This document shows positions 1 through 9,036 of a stretch of DNA of 35,719 bases, piece by piece. The number at the start of each line of letters is the position of its first letter. Within the stretch, counting starts at the first letter, position 1. The stretch spans positions 1-35,719 of the forward strand of contig JAFEBL010000029.1 of NCBI GenBank assembly GCA_018242665.1. The letters are read 5' to 3'. This DNA is from Nitrospira sp. Lineage in GTDB: Bacteria; Nitrospirota; Nitrospiria; Nitrospirales; Nitrospiraceae. The position numbers and the translations under genes were made by a program. Below the pieces are notes generated by a model that made no database searches, was not told where the DNA came from, and saw only the letters and a list, made by a program, of their open reading frames with translations.

Positions 1-1
1 G

Positions 2-235
2 CTCGAGGGCGGGCTCACGGTGGCGGCCGACGATCTGGCGGTGGACGACGGGGCCGGCCTCGCCCGGCCTATCGCGTATGAGCCGCTCCTGCTTGCTCCA
101 GCGCGGCCACCGGAGCGGCCCACGCCGGGCTACGTCCTCTCGGCGGCGGTGTTGGCCCGGGTCGCCCGCTTCGGCGCCGCTGGGCAGGCTCCGGCGCGGA
201 AACGGCGGGGAACGACGACAGCTGTCACGAGGTAA
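2..235 (+). CDS. C-terminal end of an unidentified protein, cut by the left edge
   Basis: An open frame enters from the left edge in phase with base 2 and stops at TAA 233-235. No convincing Shine-Dalgarno precedes the internal GTG at 20, so this is more likely the tail of a longer upstream protein than a complete 71-residue one. The visible 77 residues are rich in Ala, Pro and Arg, with a motif AYEPLLLAP and a basic end (ARKRRG). The next gene starts 20 bp downstream on the same strand, so it probably belongs to the same operon as the four large unknown genes that follow. I do not recognise the family. Composition alone cannot exclude a non-coding frame. Confidence 0.45.
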   Translation, partial: LEGGLTVAADDLAVDDGAGLARPIAYEPLLLAPARPPERPTPGYVLSAAVLARVARFGAAGQAPARKRRGTTTAVTR

Positions 236-255
236 TTCAACCGGAATGACGAACC

Positions 256-2868
256 ATGCCTGAACAGACTGCAGCCACCTATCGTTTTTATTCCTGGCTT
301 CGCCAAGGGCTGCTCGCGGGTCTTTCCGGACCCGGCGCTTCCAGCCAAGCCACGGCAGGACGTCTCGCGCTGCCCATCCGCCTCAGGGTGAACGACCGCG
401 CGCCCATCGAAGTGAACGTGCAACTTTATGGCCCTGGCGACATCACCGGCCTGGACGCGCGCGAGATCATCCGCACGGAGCCTCATGCTCACATGACCGA
501 CTTCGAACCGAATTATTTTCCGGCCATCGAATTCGATCGCCCCGATTTCCCTTGGCTGTTCACCCCGGCAACAGCGGACAATGCTCGGCGGCTGCGACCG
601 TGGATCTGCCTGATCGTCATCCCGAAGGAACGAGCCACGTTTAAGACCAACCCGCAGCAGCCGCTGCCGGCAATCACCTGCGCATTGGAAGAGTTGCCGG
701 ATCTCGATCAATCCTGGGCCTGGGCGCATGCGCAAATCGTGGCAGAACAACGCTCGACGCCCGATCCTTCACCACGCGCGACGCTGCAACAAATTCTCAA
801 CGACCATCCTGAACGCACGCTCTCGCGGCTGCTGGCTCCGCGCCGCCTCGATCCGAATGCTGCGTACTATGCCTGCCTCGTCCCCACCTATGACGTAGGA
901 AGAAAGGCCGGTCTGGGGGAGCCGATCAAGCCGGAAGACGAGCAAGCGTTGACGCCGGCTTGGGCAAAGACCGGCGCGTCCGGCCCGGTCACGCTGCCCG
1001 TTTTTTTCCAGTGGGAGTTTCGGACCGGTCTCGCGGGGGACTTCGAATCACTTGCACGACGATTAAAAGCCCAGTCCTTGCCCTCCACGGTCGGCTTACG
1101 TGCGGTGGACATCAGAACTCCCGGATGGGGTATGCCGACCCTGCCACCTGGCGCACCGGGCAGCCTGTTGGATCTTGGTGGAGCCCTGCAGACTCCGGAG
1201 ACGCAACCACGGCTCTGGCCCGATCAACCGCGCGCCGCATTTCAACAGGCGCTCGGCACCATCCTCAATGCGCCGGCAGCCGCAGCCGATACGAGCGGAT
1301 CACCCACGCTGCTTGGCCCACCGCTCTACGGACAATGGTACGTAGACAGAGACACCCTTCCCGCAGCCGACCAGCCACCGCACTGGTTCCGCGAATTGAA
1401 TCTGGATCCGCGCCACCGCATCGCCGCCGGTATCGGCACAACGGTGATCCAGAAGGAGCAGGAGCCGTTGATGGCCTCGGCCTGGGATCAGCTAGAGCAA
1501 GAACGGCGCGATCGCCAGCGGCTCAAGCGCGCGCAGCTAGCCGAAGCGGTCGGCAACAGCCTCTCCAAGAAACACTTCGCCGCGCTCGACCCGGCCGGAC
1601 TGCTGCAACTCACGGGACCGGCGCTGCAAGCGTTAACAGGAATCACCTCACCCTCCACGACGCCGGCGACCGGGACCGGTAATCCGCTCACCGGCAATCC
1701 AGCCGTGACAGGTGCCTTTCGCCGCCTGATTCGCTTCAATGGACCGATTGCTTCCCACGCCGCCACATTCGACAGCCTTCGGCTCCCCGCCACGTCGCCC
1801 GCGTCAGCGGCAGGACAGGCATTTCGCCCGCTCATGCAATTTTCCGTCGCCACCAAACAGCGACAGGTGCCCGCGTTGCGCGAATGGTCGGAGCTGAAGA
1901 TGGAGGTGCTGCGGCGTCTGACGCCGAAAGACGCGGTGTTGGCCGCAGTGCGGAACACCATGCCGACCGTCGAAAACACGGATCTGACCACCTTCGCACC
2001 GAGTTTCCCGCAGCCGATGTACGAACCATTGCGTGACTACGCCCCGGACCTGTTGTTGCCCGGCATGGATCAGGTGCCGCCGAATACGATTGCACTCCTG
2101 AAGACCAATCCAGCCTTGATCGAAGCCTATATGGTCGGCCTCAATCACGAGATGAGCCGCGAGCTGCTCTGGCGTGGATTTCCAACCGATCAACGCGGCA
2201 CCTACTTCCGGCAATTCTGGGACGCCGGAGGCGATGAACTACCCACGACCGACGCAGAGCGCGAAGCCCGTTTCGACATCACGCAGATCACCACATGGGC
2301 GGCAGACAGTCGTCTCGGTTCTCACAGCGCACGAGGGGCAGCGGTCGGCCAGATGGTGCTGCTCATTCGCGGTGACCTCCTGCGGCGCTACCCCCGCGCG
2401 ATGGTCTATGCCTTGGAAAGCGTCTGGTCTGCCGACGGCACCAGGCGTGAGCTGGGCACGACGGAACGGTATCCCATTTTTAGAGCCACGCAATCACCGG
2501 ACATCACCATGCTCGGATTTCCGCTGACCGAAACGGACGTTCGCGGAGCCGACAACAAAGCCGGCGGACACCCCGGTTGGTTCTTTGTGCTGCAGGAACA
2601 ACCGACAGAACCGAGATTCGGCATGGACGTCGCCACGACTTACGGCGGCACGCCTACCCATTGGCCCGACCTGACGTGGGGCAACCTGGCGCCGAATGAA
2701 GCCGCGCTCAAACAGATTGTGTATGTGCCGATCGACGGTCTGCTCAAAAACGCCGTGGTTGATCAGATTCCTTGGGGAAAGAACTCAGCCCAGATGGCCA
2801 CCATCACCAGACAACCGCCGTTCCGCGTAGCGGTCCATGCCAGAACCTGGCTGCCGGGCCGGCAGTAG
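256..2868 (+). CDS. 870-aa uncharacterised protein, first complete gene of the giant-protein cassette
   Basis: This is a long uninterrupted frame from an ATG at 256, preceded by only a weak GGAA-type ribosome site. It has no signal peptide and no membrane segment. Recognisable landmarks are an N-terminal stretch around residues 59-104 containing GPGDITG, RTEPHAH, FEPNYFPAIEFD and DFPWLFTP, followed by RLRPWICLIVI. A second dense stretch near residues 739-792 contains YPIFRATQSPDITMLGF and GWFFVLQEQPTEPRFGMD. I recall similar aromatic-rich motifs in unannotated proteins of scattered bacteria, but no named function. The middle (residues about 380-480) is Pro/Gly/Thr-rich and probably a linker. 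The stop lies 20 bp before the coiled-coil gene, so the four genes are probably co-transcribed. The protein is likely cytoplasmic, or exported without a Sec signal as part of a large assembly; that is inference. Confidence 0.85.
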   Translation: MPEQTAATYRFYSWLRQGLLAGLSGPGASSQATAGRLALPIRLRVNDRAPIEVNVQLYGPGDITGLDAREIIRTEPHAHMTDFEPNYFPAIEFDRPDFPWLFTPATADNARRLRPWICLIVIPKERATFKTNPQQPLPAITCALEELPDLDQSWAWAHAQIVAEQRSTPDPSPRATLQQILNDHPERTLSRLLAPRRLDPNAAYYACLVPTYDVGRKAGLGEPIKPEDEQALTPAWAKTGASGPVTLPVFFQWEFRTGLAGDFESLARRLKAQSLPSTVGLRAVDIRTPGWGMPTLPPGAPGSLLDLGGALQTPETQPRLWPDQPRAAFQQALGTILNAPAAAADTSGSPTLLGPPLYGQWYVDRDTLPAADQPPHWFRELNLDPRHRIAAGIGTTVIQKEQEPLMASAWDQLEQERRDRQRLKRAQLAEAVGNSLSKKHFAALDPAGLLQLTGPALQALTGITSPSTTPATGTGNPLTGNPAVTGAFRRLIRFNGPIASHAATFDSLRLPATSPASAAGQAFRPLMQFSVATKQRQVPALREWSELKMEVLRRLTPKDAVLAAVRNTMPTVENTDLTTFAPSFPQPMYEPLRDYAPDLLLPGMDQVPPNTIALLKTNPALIEAYMVGLNHEMSRELLWRGFPTDQRGTYFRQFWDAGGDELPTTDAEREARFDITQITTWAADSRLGSHSARGAAVGQMVLLIRGDLLRRYPRAMVYALESVWSADGTRRELGTTERYPIFRATQSPDITMLGFPLTETDVRGADNKAGGHPGWFFVLQEQPTEPRFGMDVATTYGGTPTHWPDLTWGNLAPNEAALKQIVYVPIDGLLKNAVVDQIPWGKNSAQMATITRQPPFRVAVHARTWLPGRQ

Positions 2869-2888
2869 CGGCGGAAAGAGACGAGACC

Positions 2889-3698
2889 ATGCCTTTATTA
2901 GAACAAGAAACCGCACGACTTCAGACGGCGCTACAGGCCGTGACCACGCAACAAGCCGCGTTGACGACCCAACTCACCACTCAGCAGCAGGCGGTGACAG
3001 CGGCACAGACGCAACGCACCAACGCGAAAAGTGCGGTCACGCAGGCTCAGGCGCGCGTCGCACCGCTACAGGCAACAGCCGCCGCCGCGGACGCTCAGGT
3101 CGCAGAAGCGCAACAGGACGTGCTCGATGCGTCCGAACCGCCGGCAGGGATTCCTCCCGCGACGTGGAGACTGCGCCTTGCGGCGCTGCAAAAAAAACTC
3201 ATCCAGGCCCAAACCGCTGCGACCGCCGCCCATGCGAAGGTGACCGAGGCGCAGCAGGGCGTGACGCAGGCCCAGGCGCAAGTGCAGGCTGCGGATCGCC
3301 AGATTGCCGCAGCGACAGCCGCGGTACAGGCGACGCAAGCCGCGATCGCCGCTCTCCAGCCTCGTCGGCAGGAACTGCAAGCGGGACTCAGCGAGATCGA
3401 GCGCATGAACGCGGAGATCACGCGCGACCCGCTGGCGAGAGAGGCCTTGCAGCAGGTGGCAGCGCAGATCTCGGCCCGCACCGCAACATTGGAAGAGTCA
3501 CATCTGGTCACACGCTTCGAGTTGGAGGATGCCGAGGCGCTCCTCGCCAGCTCGATCACCAGGCGCAATGAGCTGACGACACTCCTGGCCAACCTGGCCA
3601 CGCAAATCCCGGAAGCGGAAGCCCAGGCAACGGCGGCACAAGAGGCGCTGGCGGCAGCCGAAGCGGAAGTCACTTCGCTCTTGGAAGAAGGCCCTTAG
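2889..3698 (+). CDS. 269-aa Ala/Gln/Thr-rich coiled-coil protein of the cassette
   Basis: The ATG at 2889 is preferred over an in-frame TTG at 2772 because the latter would overlap the upstream gene by about 100 bp and encode a non-helical leader. From residue 1 to about 265 the protein is almost continuous heptad-like helix built from Ala, Gln, Thr and Glu with no Cys. A single Pro-containing break (EPPAGIPPATW) near residue 80-90 suggests two antiparallel helical arms, a hairpin like those of tail-fibre, ruler or scaffold coiled coils. There is no signal peptide. It sits 20 bp after the 870-aa gene and 20 bp before the 1771-aa gene. The composition matches the two coiled-coil segments of that giant, so the two products may pair. 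No enzymatic motif is visible and the function is unknown. Confidence 0.8.
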   Translation: MPLLEQETARLQTALQAVTTQQAALTTQLTTQQQAVTAAQTQRTNAKSAVTQAQARVAPLQATAAAADAQVAEAQQDVLDASEPPAGIPPATWRLRLAALQKKLIQAQTAATAAHAKVTEAQQGVTQAQAQVQAADRQIAAATAAVQATQAAIAALQPRRQELQAGLSEIERMNAEITRDPLAREALQQVAAQISARTATLEESHLVTRFELEDAEALLASSITRRNELTTLLANLATQIPEAEAQATAAQEALAAAEAEVTSLLEEGP

Positions 3699-3718
3699 GC
3701 CAGGAAGGCAATTGTCGC

Positions 3719-6700
3719 GTGAGACCAATCGACGAAGGATCAGACATTCCTGCACGAGTGCCCCCGGCGGTGCTTCGGGCCTGGGCGACGAAACTCCGGC
3801 AATTGCAGTTGGCCCACGACCGGGCCGTCGCCCGGGCTCAAGCCGCGCAGCGGCGAGCCGCCCTGCTCATCCGGCAACGGGCGCAGTTTCAAGCCGAGTT
3901 GAGCCAGGTGACTGCACAAATCACGGCCACGCAAGACACCGTGACGCGCAAGCGCGCTGAGGTCGCAGCGTTGTCGGCACAGGTCGACGAGTATCGCGCC
4001 GCCCGCGATGCCGCGACGGCCAGGCTTCTCGGCACGGATCAACTCAGCGGTATGGTCGCGACCAGTCATCCCTTGCTGCTGTTCCCGGTGCGGGTCGAAA
4101 CCAGATTTACCACGAGACGCACGGGACCGGGCACCGACCTGCTGCTCCGCGTCTATCCCGACGACATTCATCTCGACAGCCACGAACCGGCGCTGACGGA
4201 AGAAGAGGAACGCCGCGGCAAGGAATTCTGGGCCCATGTGGCCTCCATCCCCGCAGGCGCGGACCGGCAGGAACAGATCAGGCAGGGATGGCAACGACTC
4301 ACCGAACTATTCGGCACGCCGCGCGCCGCCTGGATCGCCCATGTGCTCGATCCTTCCCAAGCCGGAACCGTCACCCGTCGAGACGACAGCTGGACGCGCG
4401 CGCCCCGCACACAAACCTTGCCGGATCGCTGGGTCGCCATCGGCTATCGCAACGATGCGGCGCGCGTCACCGCCTGGGGCAATCCCATCCCTGACACCGT
4501 GGCGGTTGGCCCTGACCCAGGCAGCACCAGCCCGATCGCCAGCGGTGGGCTGCCGCCCGTCGATGAAGGCATGAGGTGGATCACAGATTTCAACACCGCA
4601 GAATCGATCGGCATGGGCCTACGTATTCCGATCACAGACGAAGACGCGCAAGCAGGGTTTGATCGGATTGTGGTCCTGGGACTCAAGGCCTCATGGGATG
4701 CCCCAACCACGGTAGACCGATTGACCCAATTGTTCGACGCCCACCACTACACCGGCAGCCTTGCCCTCGTCGAACAACAGGTGCCCACGAACAACACCGC
4801 GGAGACTCCCGCTGGGTATCGCTCGACCGGGCGCGACGCCGCCGACAGCATGGCCGTCGAGTTGGATGTTTCCCTGATCCGCTCCGGTTCCGATGGCGAC
4901 CTGCTGGCACAGGCCCTGGGCCTCCCTGCCTCCGTCTTTGCCCATATCCGAGGAGCTGACGGAGCGGAACAGCGCCGGGCCTCGCTCATGCAATCAGCCC
5001 TGTTCGCGATCTGCGACAGCCCGCTGTTGCGGCAACTTCTCGGCGCAGCCGGAGCGGACCTGTTGCGCAACCACGTTGCCAAGTACGTCCGAGCCCGAGG
5101 ACCACTCCCGGTCTTGCGCGTGGACAATCAGCCCTATGGCCTGCTGCCTGTAGCGGCACTCGGCCGGTGGATCTCGACGACTGACCAGGATCCAGATAAG
5201 ACGCTGGCCGCCTGGTGGCGCACCCAACGGCTCACGCGTCGCCGCCAGGTGCCGCAGGCGCTGCAAACCACGGTGGAATCCAACCCCGTCGTACTCCTGG
5301 CGCAGGAAGGCAACGCCTGCCGGTATACCCTGCGCGAATTTCCTGAGGCTTCCATCCAACAACCGCCGGTCCCGCAGAGGCTGCTCACGGCGAACCTCCG
5401 AACACTCCTGCTGACTCGCGCCCTTTCCACCACACACGACCCGGTTTGGGACGAATTGACGACCCTACCTGAACCAATTCGGCAACTCCTGCTTGCGGAG
5501 GCGATGGACGTGATGACCTATCGCCTCGATGCCTGGGGCACGTCTCTCGCCACCAGGCGGCTGGCCGTCATGCGGCAAGCGACGCCCACCGGCATCAGAC
5601 TCGGCGCCTATGGCTGGGTGGAACAGGTCCGCCCTGCCAGCCCGCTGCACACAGTTCCAACGCCGCCCGCCGGTGTCACGACGCCGGTCTCACGCTCGGC
5701 ACAGAACAAGGGCTTTGTCCATGCGCCTTCGCTGGGGCACGCCGCCGCCGCAGCCGTGCTACGGAGCGGCTACCTCTCGCAAGCATCGCGCGCATCCGGC
5801 GCCACCCCATTTGCGGTCGACCTGTCGTCTGAACGGGTTCATCGCGCAAAATGGCTGCTCGATGGCGTGCGTCAAGGGCAGTCCTTGAGCACGCTGCTCG
5901 GATATCGATTTGAACGTCTGCTCCATGAGCGCGGCCTGGACCGGTATATTCAACGCTTCCGCGCCCTCACGAGCGTCACCGGCACCGACCGCTTCGCCGA
6001 TATCCGGGACACCATTGCGCGCACCGAAACGCTGGCCCAAGAAGTGACGCTGCTGACGGCGCAACGTGACCAGGCCCTGCGCCGGGCGGAAGACGCGCGC
6101 GGCTTGAAGACTGAACGGGAGCAACGAGCGCAAACCTATCAGGCCGCATTGGGGACGATCGCCACGCTCACGCAACAGGCGCAAGCCGCGCAGACCCAGG
6201 TGACGCAAGCGGCTCAGGTACTGGCGCAACAACAGGCGGCGAAACCGGAAGGCAAGGTGACGCAACCTGCCGCGCGCCGCTACGCTATTCAATTGCTGGA
6301 ACCACGAGACTTCGACGATTGGGAAAATCGCGTGGAACAGCTGACGCAGGCTCAGGCCACCGCCGTGGCCCAGGCCGCCGCGGCCCAGCAGACCGTCAGC
6401 GCCCAGGATGGATCACGCCTGCTCGCGGAACGGGCTCAGGCCAAACTCCTGAACGCCGCCGATCCGAATTCGATTCCCGCCGCGCAGCAGATGGCGGTAC
6501 GACAAGAGACGCTCGCCGCCGAGCTCGACCGCCAGGCTCTCGCGAAAGAAGGCGGGCAACGTGGCAAGGTCATGACCGATCTCCTCGCCGCCAGGGCGAC
6601 CCTCACCACGCGCCTCGCCGCGCAATGGAATGACGCGCTGAAGTCGCTGCCGGCCGCTGCCGTGGTTGACGGACTGGCCCTGCACCGACGATGGACCGAG

Positions 6701-9034
6701 AGCCAACAACGCCAGGCGCCGCAAACTCCCTGGGATGTCACCACCGTGCCGTTCGGTAACGCGACCTTAGGCTTTCCACCACCTGGAAGCTCCGACTTTA
6801 CGGCGCTGGTGGACGTGCTGAAGGCACTCGACGATCTAGTCGACTCCGTGGGCGACAGCGTCGTCGCCGAGAGCGTGTATCAACTCGTGCAAGGCAATCC
6901 GCTGCGCTCCGGCGCCACGTTGGATGCCATCGCCGCGGGTGAAGTGCCGCCGCCGGAGCTAGAGGTGATCCGCACGCCGAGAAGCGGTATCGGACTGACA
7001 CATCGCCTTTGCACGCTGTTCCCGGCCACCGACGGGATGGCGCCCTCCGGCTGGCCCACGAACAGCACATCGGCACGCGCCCAGGCCGAACCGATTCTCA
7101 ACGCCTGGGTAGCCACACTCCTGCCCAACCCGGCCCAGGTCCGTTGTAAGGCCGACTTCGTCAACGAGCAGGGCGGACAGATCTATCAGACCGTCGAGAG
7201 CGCGCTGACGTCGCTTGGATTGGCGCCGCTGGATGCCGTCTATCTCGCCGAAGGTAACAACCGGGCACAGCAGGCCGAGCTCGAACAACGGTGGCGGTTC
7301 GTGCTGCAGCAAACCCGTCCTACGGCTGTGCCGCCGGACGCGGTCATTCGATTGCAGTTCGGCCGTGACAATGGCTGGGGAGCTGAGATCGTCAGCGTGA
7401 CGGAATGGTGCGAGGTCGCCACCACGGTGCGCAGGCTGCTCAGCAACGCTCGCTCACTCGACGGCCGCGACCTATCGTTGCCCGAATCGCCTGCTGAATC
7501 GGGCCTGGACCATGACGAGTTCGCCGGCCGTGCCACCCGCGCGTTGCAAGCTCTGACCGATGCGCACGGTATTCTGAATGGCCTTCTACCCGCGCCGCCA
7601 TCGGATGAACTGACTGCCAACCTCGACGACGTTCGCCGCGCCTTGTTTGGCTTGGCGAAGGTCGGTATACCGAGCGCAGTGCCGATGGACATCGGAGGCG
7701 CGGGACCGGAAGCGCGGTCGTTGCTCCTGACACAGGCACGGTCGGTCGTCCTCGAAGCGCAACGTCGGTTGAACCACGTGACCGAATCCGAGCAGGGCTT
7801 TGTACGCACGAGTGCCTCGCCGGAAGAGCGGCGTGATCACGATCTTGTTCGATTCCGGATCATCTTCGGCCAAGACTTCCTCGCGTTACCCCGCGTGACC
7901 GCAACCAACCCCGCGCAATTGAACGAGACGTTCGCCGCCAGCCTCTCGCTCCAAGGACAAGACCCACAAGCCGCCGTCACCTGGTTCCAGCGTGCCGCGT
8001 ACGTCAGGCCTGGCGCCACACGCCTGAACGAAGCCATGCTCTATGGCGAAACCGTGGGAAGCGCCGCACTCCGGTTTCAGGTGGGGCAACTCCCCTTTCA
8101 GGCGCAGGATCGCTGGGTGGCCTTGCCGCAGGCGCAAGACCAACCGTTTCCGCGCGGGCGCATCTCGCTGGTTGCGCAGATGTCGTCGGCACAGCCGCTC
8201 CGCTTCGATCAGCCCTTCGCCGGGCTCTTGATCGACGAATGGGTCGAGACGGTGCCGAGTCCCGACGAAACGACCGGCCTGGCTTTTCACTACGATCAAC
8301 CCAACAGCGCGCCCCCGCAGGCGCTGCTGCTGGCCGTGCCGTCGGATCAGCGTGCGACTTGGGACCTCAACAGCCTGGAAGCCGTGCTGCAGGAAACAAT
8401 GGACTTGGCCAGACTCCGCGCCGTTGCGCCAGACAGCGGCGACGAAATGATCTGGGTGGAGGACCAATTACCAGAGGGAGCCGCTCCCCTCGGAGACGGT
8501 GAGAACTGGAACTGGATTCGCATGAAACCGGAACCGCTGTCCGGCACGCGCGCCCACCAATCGATTGTCGCCGCCGGCATGCACCAACATTTCTTCCAGG
8601 GCGCCAAGGCCCCGCTGTTCGTCAATGTGGGAGACCGCCTGTTCGCGCACATTTACCTCGATCCCGCGCGTATGCCGCGACAGGTCATGCTGCAGTGGCA
8701 TGACGGCACCTGGGAGCATCGCGCCTATTGGGGCGAAAACCTCATTCCTTGGGGCACAGACAATACCGTCAGCCGGCAGTACATGGGCCCGTTGCCTCCT
8801 CCGGGCCGATGGGTCCGTCTCGAAGTACCGGCCGCAATCGTGGGAGTCGAAGGACGAATGGTGGGCGGTATGGCCTTCACGCTGTTCGACGGAATGGCCA
8901 CATGGGATCGCGCCGGCAAGCGTGCGTTGCAACCGGTGGGCTCCGGTGAACAGGATCCCTCGGCACCGGCACTACTGTTTACCGGCGGCACCCTCGACTT
9001 CACCAGCGTGATCGATCCGGCGATAGGAGCATAG
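3719..9034 (+). CDS. 1771-aa giant uncharacterised protein with two coiled coils and a C-terminal beta-sandwich-like module
   Basis: It starts at GTG 3719 with AGGAAGG at 3702-3708, a good site 10 bp upstream. Order of parts: a charged coiled coil (residues about 25-105); a conserved-looking block with HPLLLFPVRVETRF (about 116-130), YPDDIHLDSHEPALTEEE (about 147-165), WITDFNTAESIGMGLRI (about 287) and LRVDNQPYGLLPVAALGRW (about 466); a long second coiled coil (about 765-980) very rich in Gln, Ala and Thr; a mostly helical region; and a C-terminal module (about 1575-1735) with WVEDQLPEGA, HQHFF, QVMLQWHDGTWEHRAYWG and WVRLEVPA. I recall that last module at the ends of other large bacterial proteins, where it looks like a carbohydrate-binding-type beta sandwich. 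There is no signal peptide or membrane span. Its stop is 2 bp before the next start, so translation is coupled. Family function unknown to me. Confidence 0.88.
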   Translation: MRPIDEGSDIPARVPPAVLRAWATKLRQLQLAHDRAVARAQAAQRRAALLIRQRAQFQAELSQVTAQITATQDTVTRKRAEVAALSAQVDEYRAARDAATARLLGTDQLSGMVATSHPLLLFPVRVETRFTTRRTGPGTDLLLRVYPDDIHLDSHEPALTEEEERRGKEFWAHVASIPAGADRQEQIRQGWQRLTELFGTPRAAWIAHVLDPSQAGTVTRRDDSWTRAPRTQTLPDRWVAIGYRNDAARVTAWGNPIPDTVAVGPDPGSTSPIASGGLPPVDEGMRWITDFNTAESIGMGLRIPITDEDAQAGFDRIVVLGLKASWDAPTTVDRLTQLFDAHHYTGSLALVEQQVPTNNTAETPAGYRSTGRDAADSMAVELDVSLIRSGSDGDLLAQALGLPASVFAHIRGADGAEQRRASLMQSALFAICDSPLLRQLLGAAGADLLRNHVAKYVRARGPLPVLRVDNQPYGLLPVAALGRWISTTDQDPDKTLAAWWRTQRLTRRRQVPQALQTTVESNPVVLLAQEGNACRYTLREFPEASIQQPPVPQRLLTANLRTLLLTRALSTTHDPVWDELTTLPEPIRQLLLAEAMDVMTYRLDAWGTSLATRRLAVMRQATPTGIRLGAYGWVEQVRPASPLHTVPTPPAGVTTPVSRSAQNKGFVHAPSLGHAAAAAVLRSGYLSQASRASGATPFAVDLSSERVHRAKWLLDGVRQGQSLSTLLGYRFERLLHERGLDRYIQRFRALTSVTGTDRFADIRDTIARTETLAQEVTLLTAQRDQALRRAEDARGLKTEREQRAQTYQAALGTIATLTQQAQAAQTQVTQAAQVLAQQQAAKPEGKVTQPAARRYAIQLLEPRDFDDWENRVEQLTQAQATAVAQAAAAQQTVSAQDGSRLLAERAQAKLLNAADPNSIPAAQQMAVRQETLAAELDRQALAKEGGQRGKVMTDLLAARATLTTRLAAQWNDALKSLPAAAVVDGLALHRRWTESQQRQAPQTPWDVTTVPFGNATLGFPPPGSSDFTALVDVLKALDDLVDSVGDSVVAESVYQLVQGNPLRSGATLDAIAAGEVPPPELEVIRTPRSGIGLTHRLCTLFPATDGMAPSGWPTNSTSARAQAEPILNAWVATLLPNPAQVRCKADFVNEQGGQIYQTVESALTSLGLAPLDAVYLAEGNNRAQQAELEQRWRFVLQQTRPTAVPPDAVIRLQFGRDNGWGAEIVSVTEWCEVATTVRRLLSNARSLDGRDLSLPESPAESGLDHDEFAGRATRALQALTDAHGILNGLLPAPPSDELTANLDDVRRALFGLAKVGIPSAVPMDIGGAGPEARSLLLTQARSVVLEAQRRLNHVTESEQGFVRTSASPEERRDHDLVRFRIIFGQDFLALPRVTATNPAQLNETFAASLSLQGQDPQAAVTWFQRAAYVRPGATRLNEAMLYGETVGSAALRFQVGQLPFQAQDRWVALPQAQDQPFPRGRISLVAQMSSAQPLRFDQPFAGLLIDEWVETVPSPDETTGLAFHYDQPNSAPPQALLLAVPSDQRATWDLNSLEAVLQETMDLARLRAVAPDSGDEMIWVEDQLPEGAAPLGDGENWNWIRMKPEPLSGTRAHQSIVAAGMHQHFFQGAKAPLFVNVGDRLFAHIYLDPARMPRQVMLQWHDGTWEHRAYWGENLIPWGTDNTVSRQYMGPLPPPGRWVRLEVPAAIVGVEGRMVGGMAFTLFDGMATWDRAGKRALQPVGSGEQDPSAPALLFTGGTLDFTSVIDPAIGA

Positions 9035-9036
9035 GC

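Noticed and set aside
130..750. 206-codon minus-strand frame
   Set aside because: It is antisense to the 870-aa gene, has no ribosome site and no family features.
2889..3698. Tandem DNA repeat array or CRISPR-like structure
   Set aside because: The apparent repetition comes from Ala/Gln/Thr codons of a coiled coil; there is no constant repeat with unique spacers.
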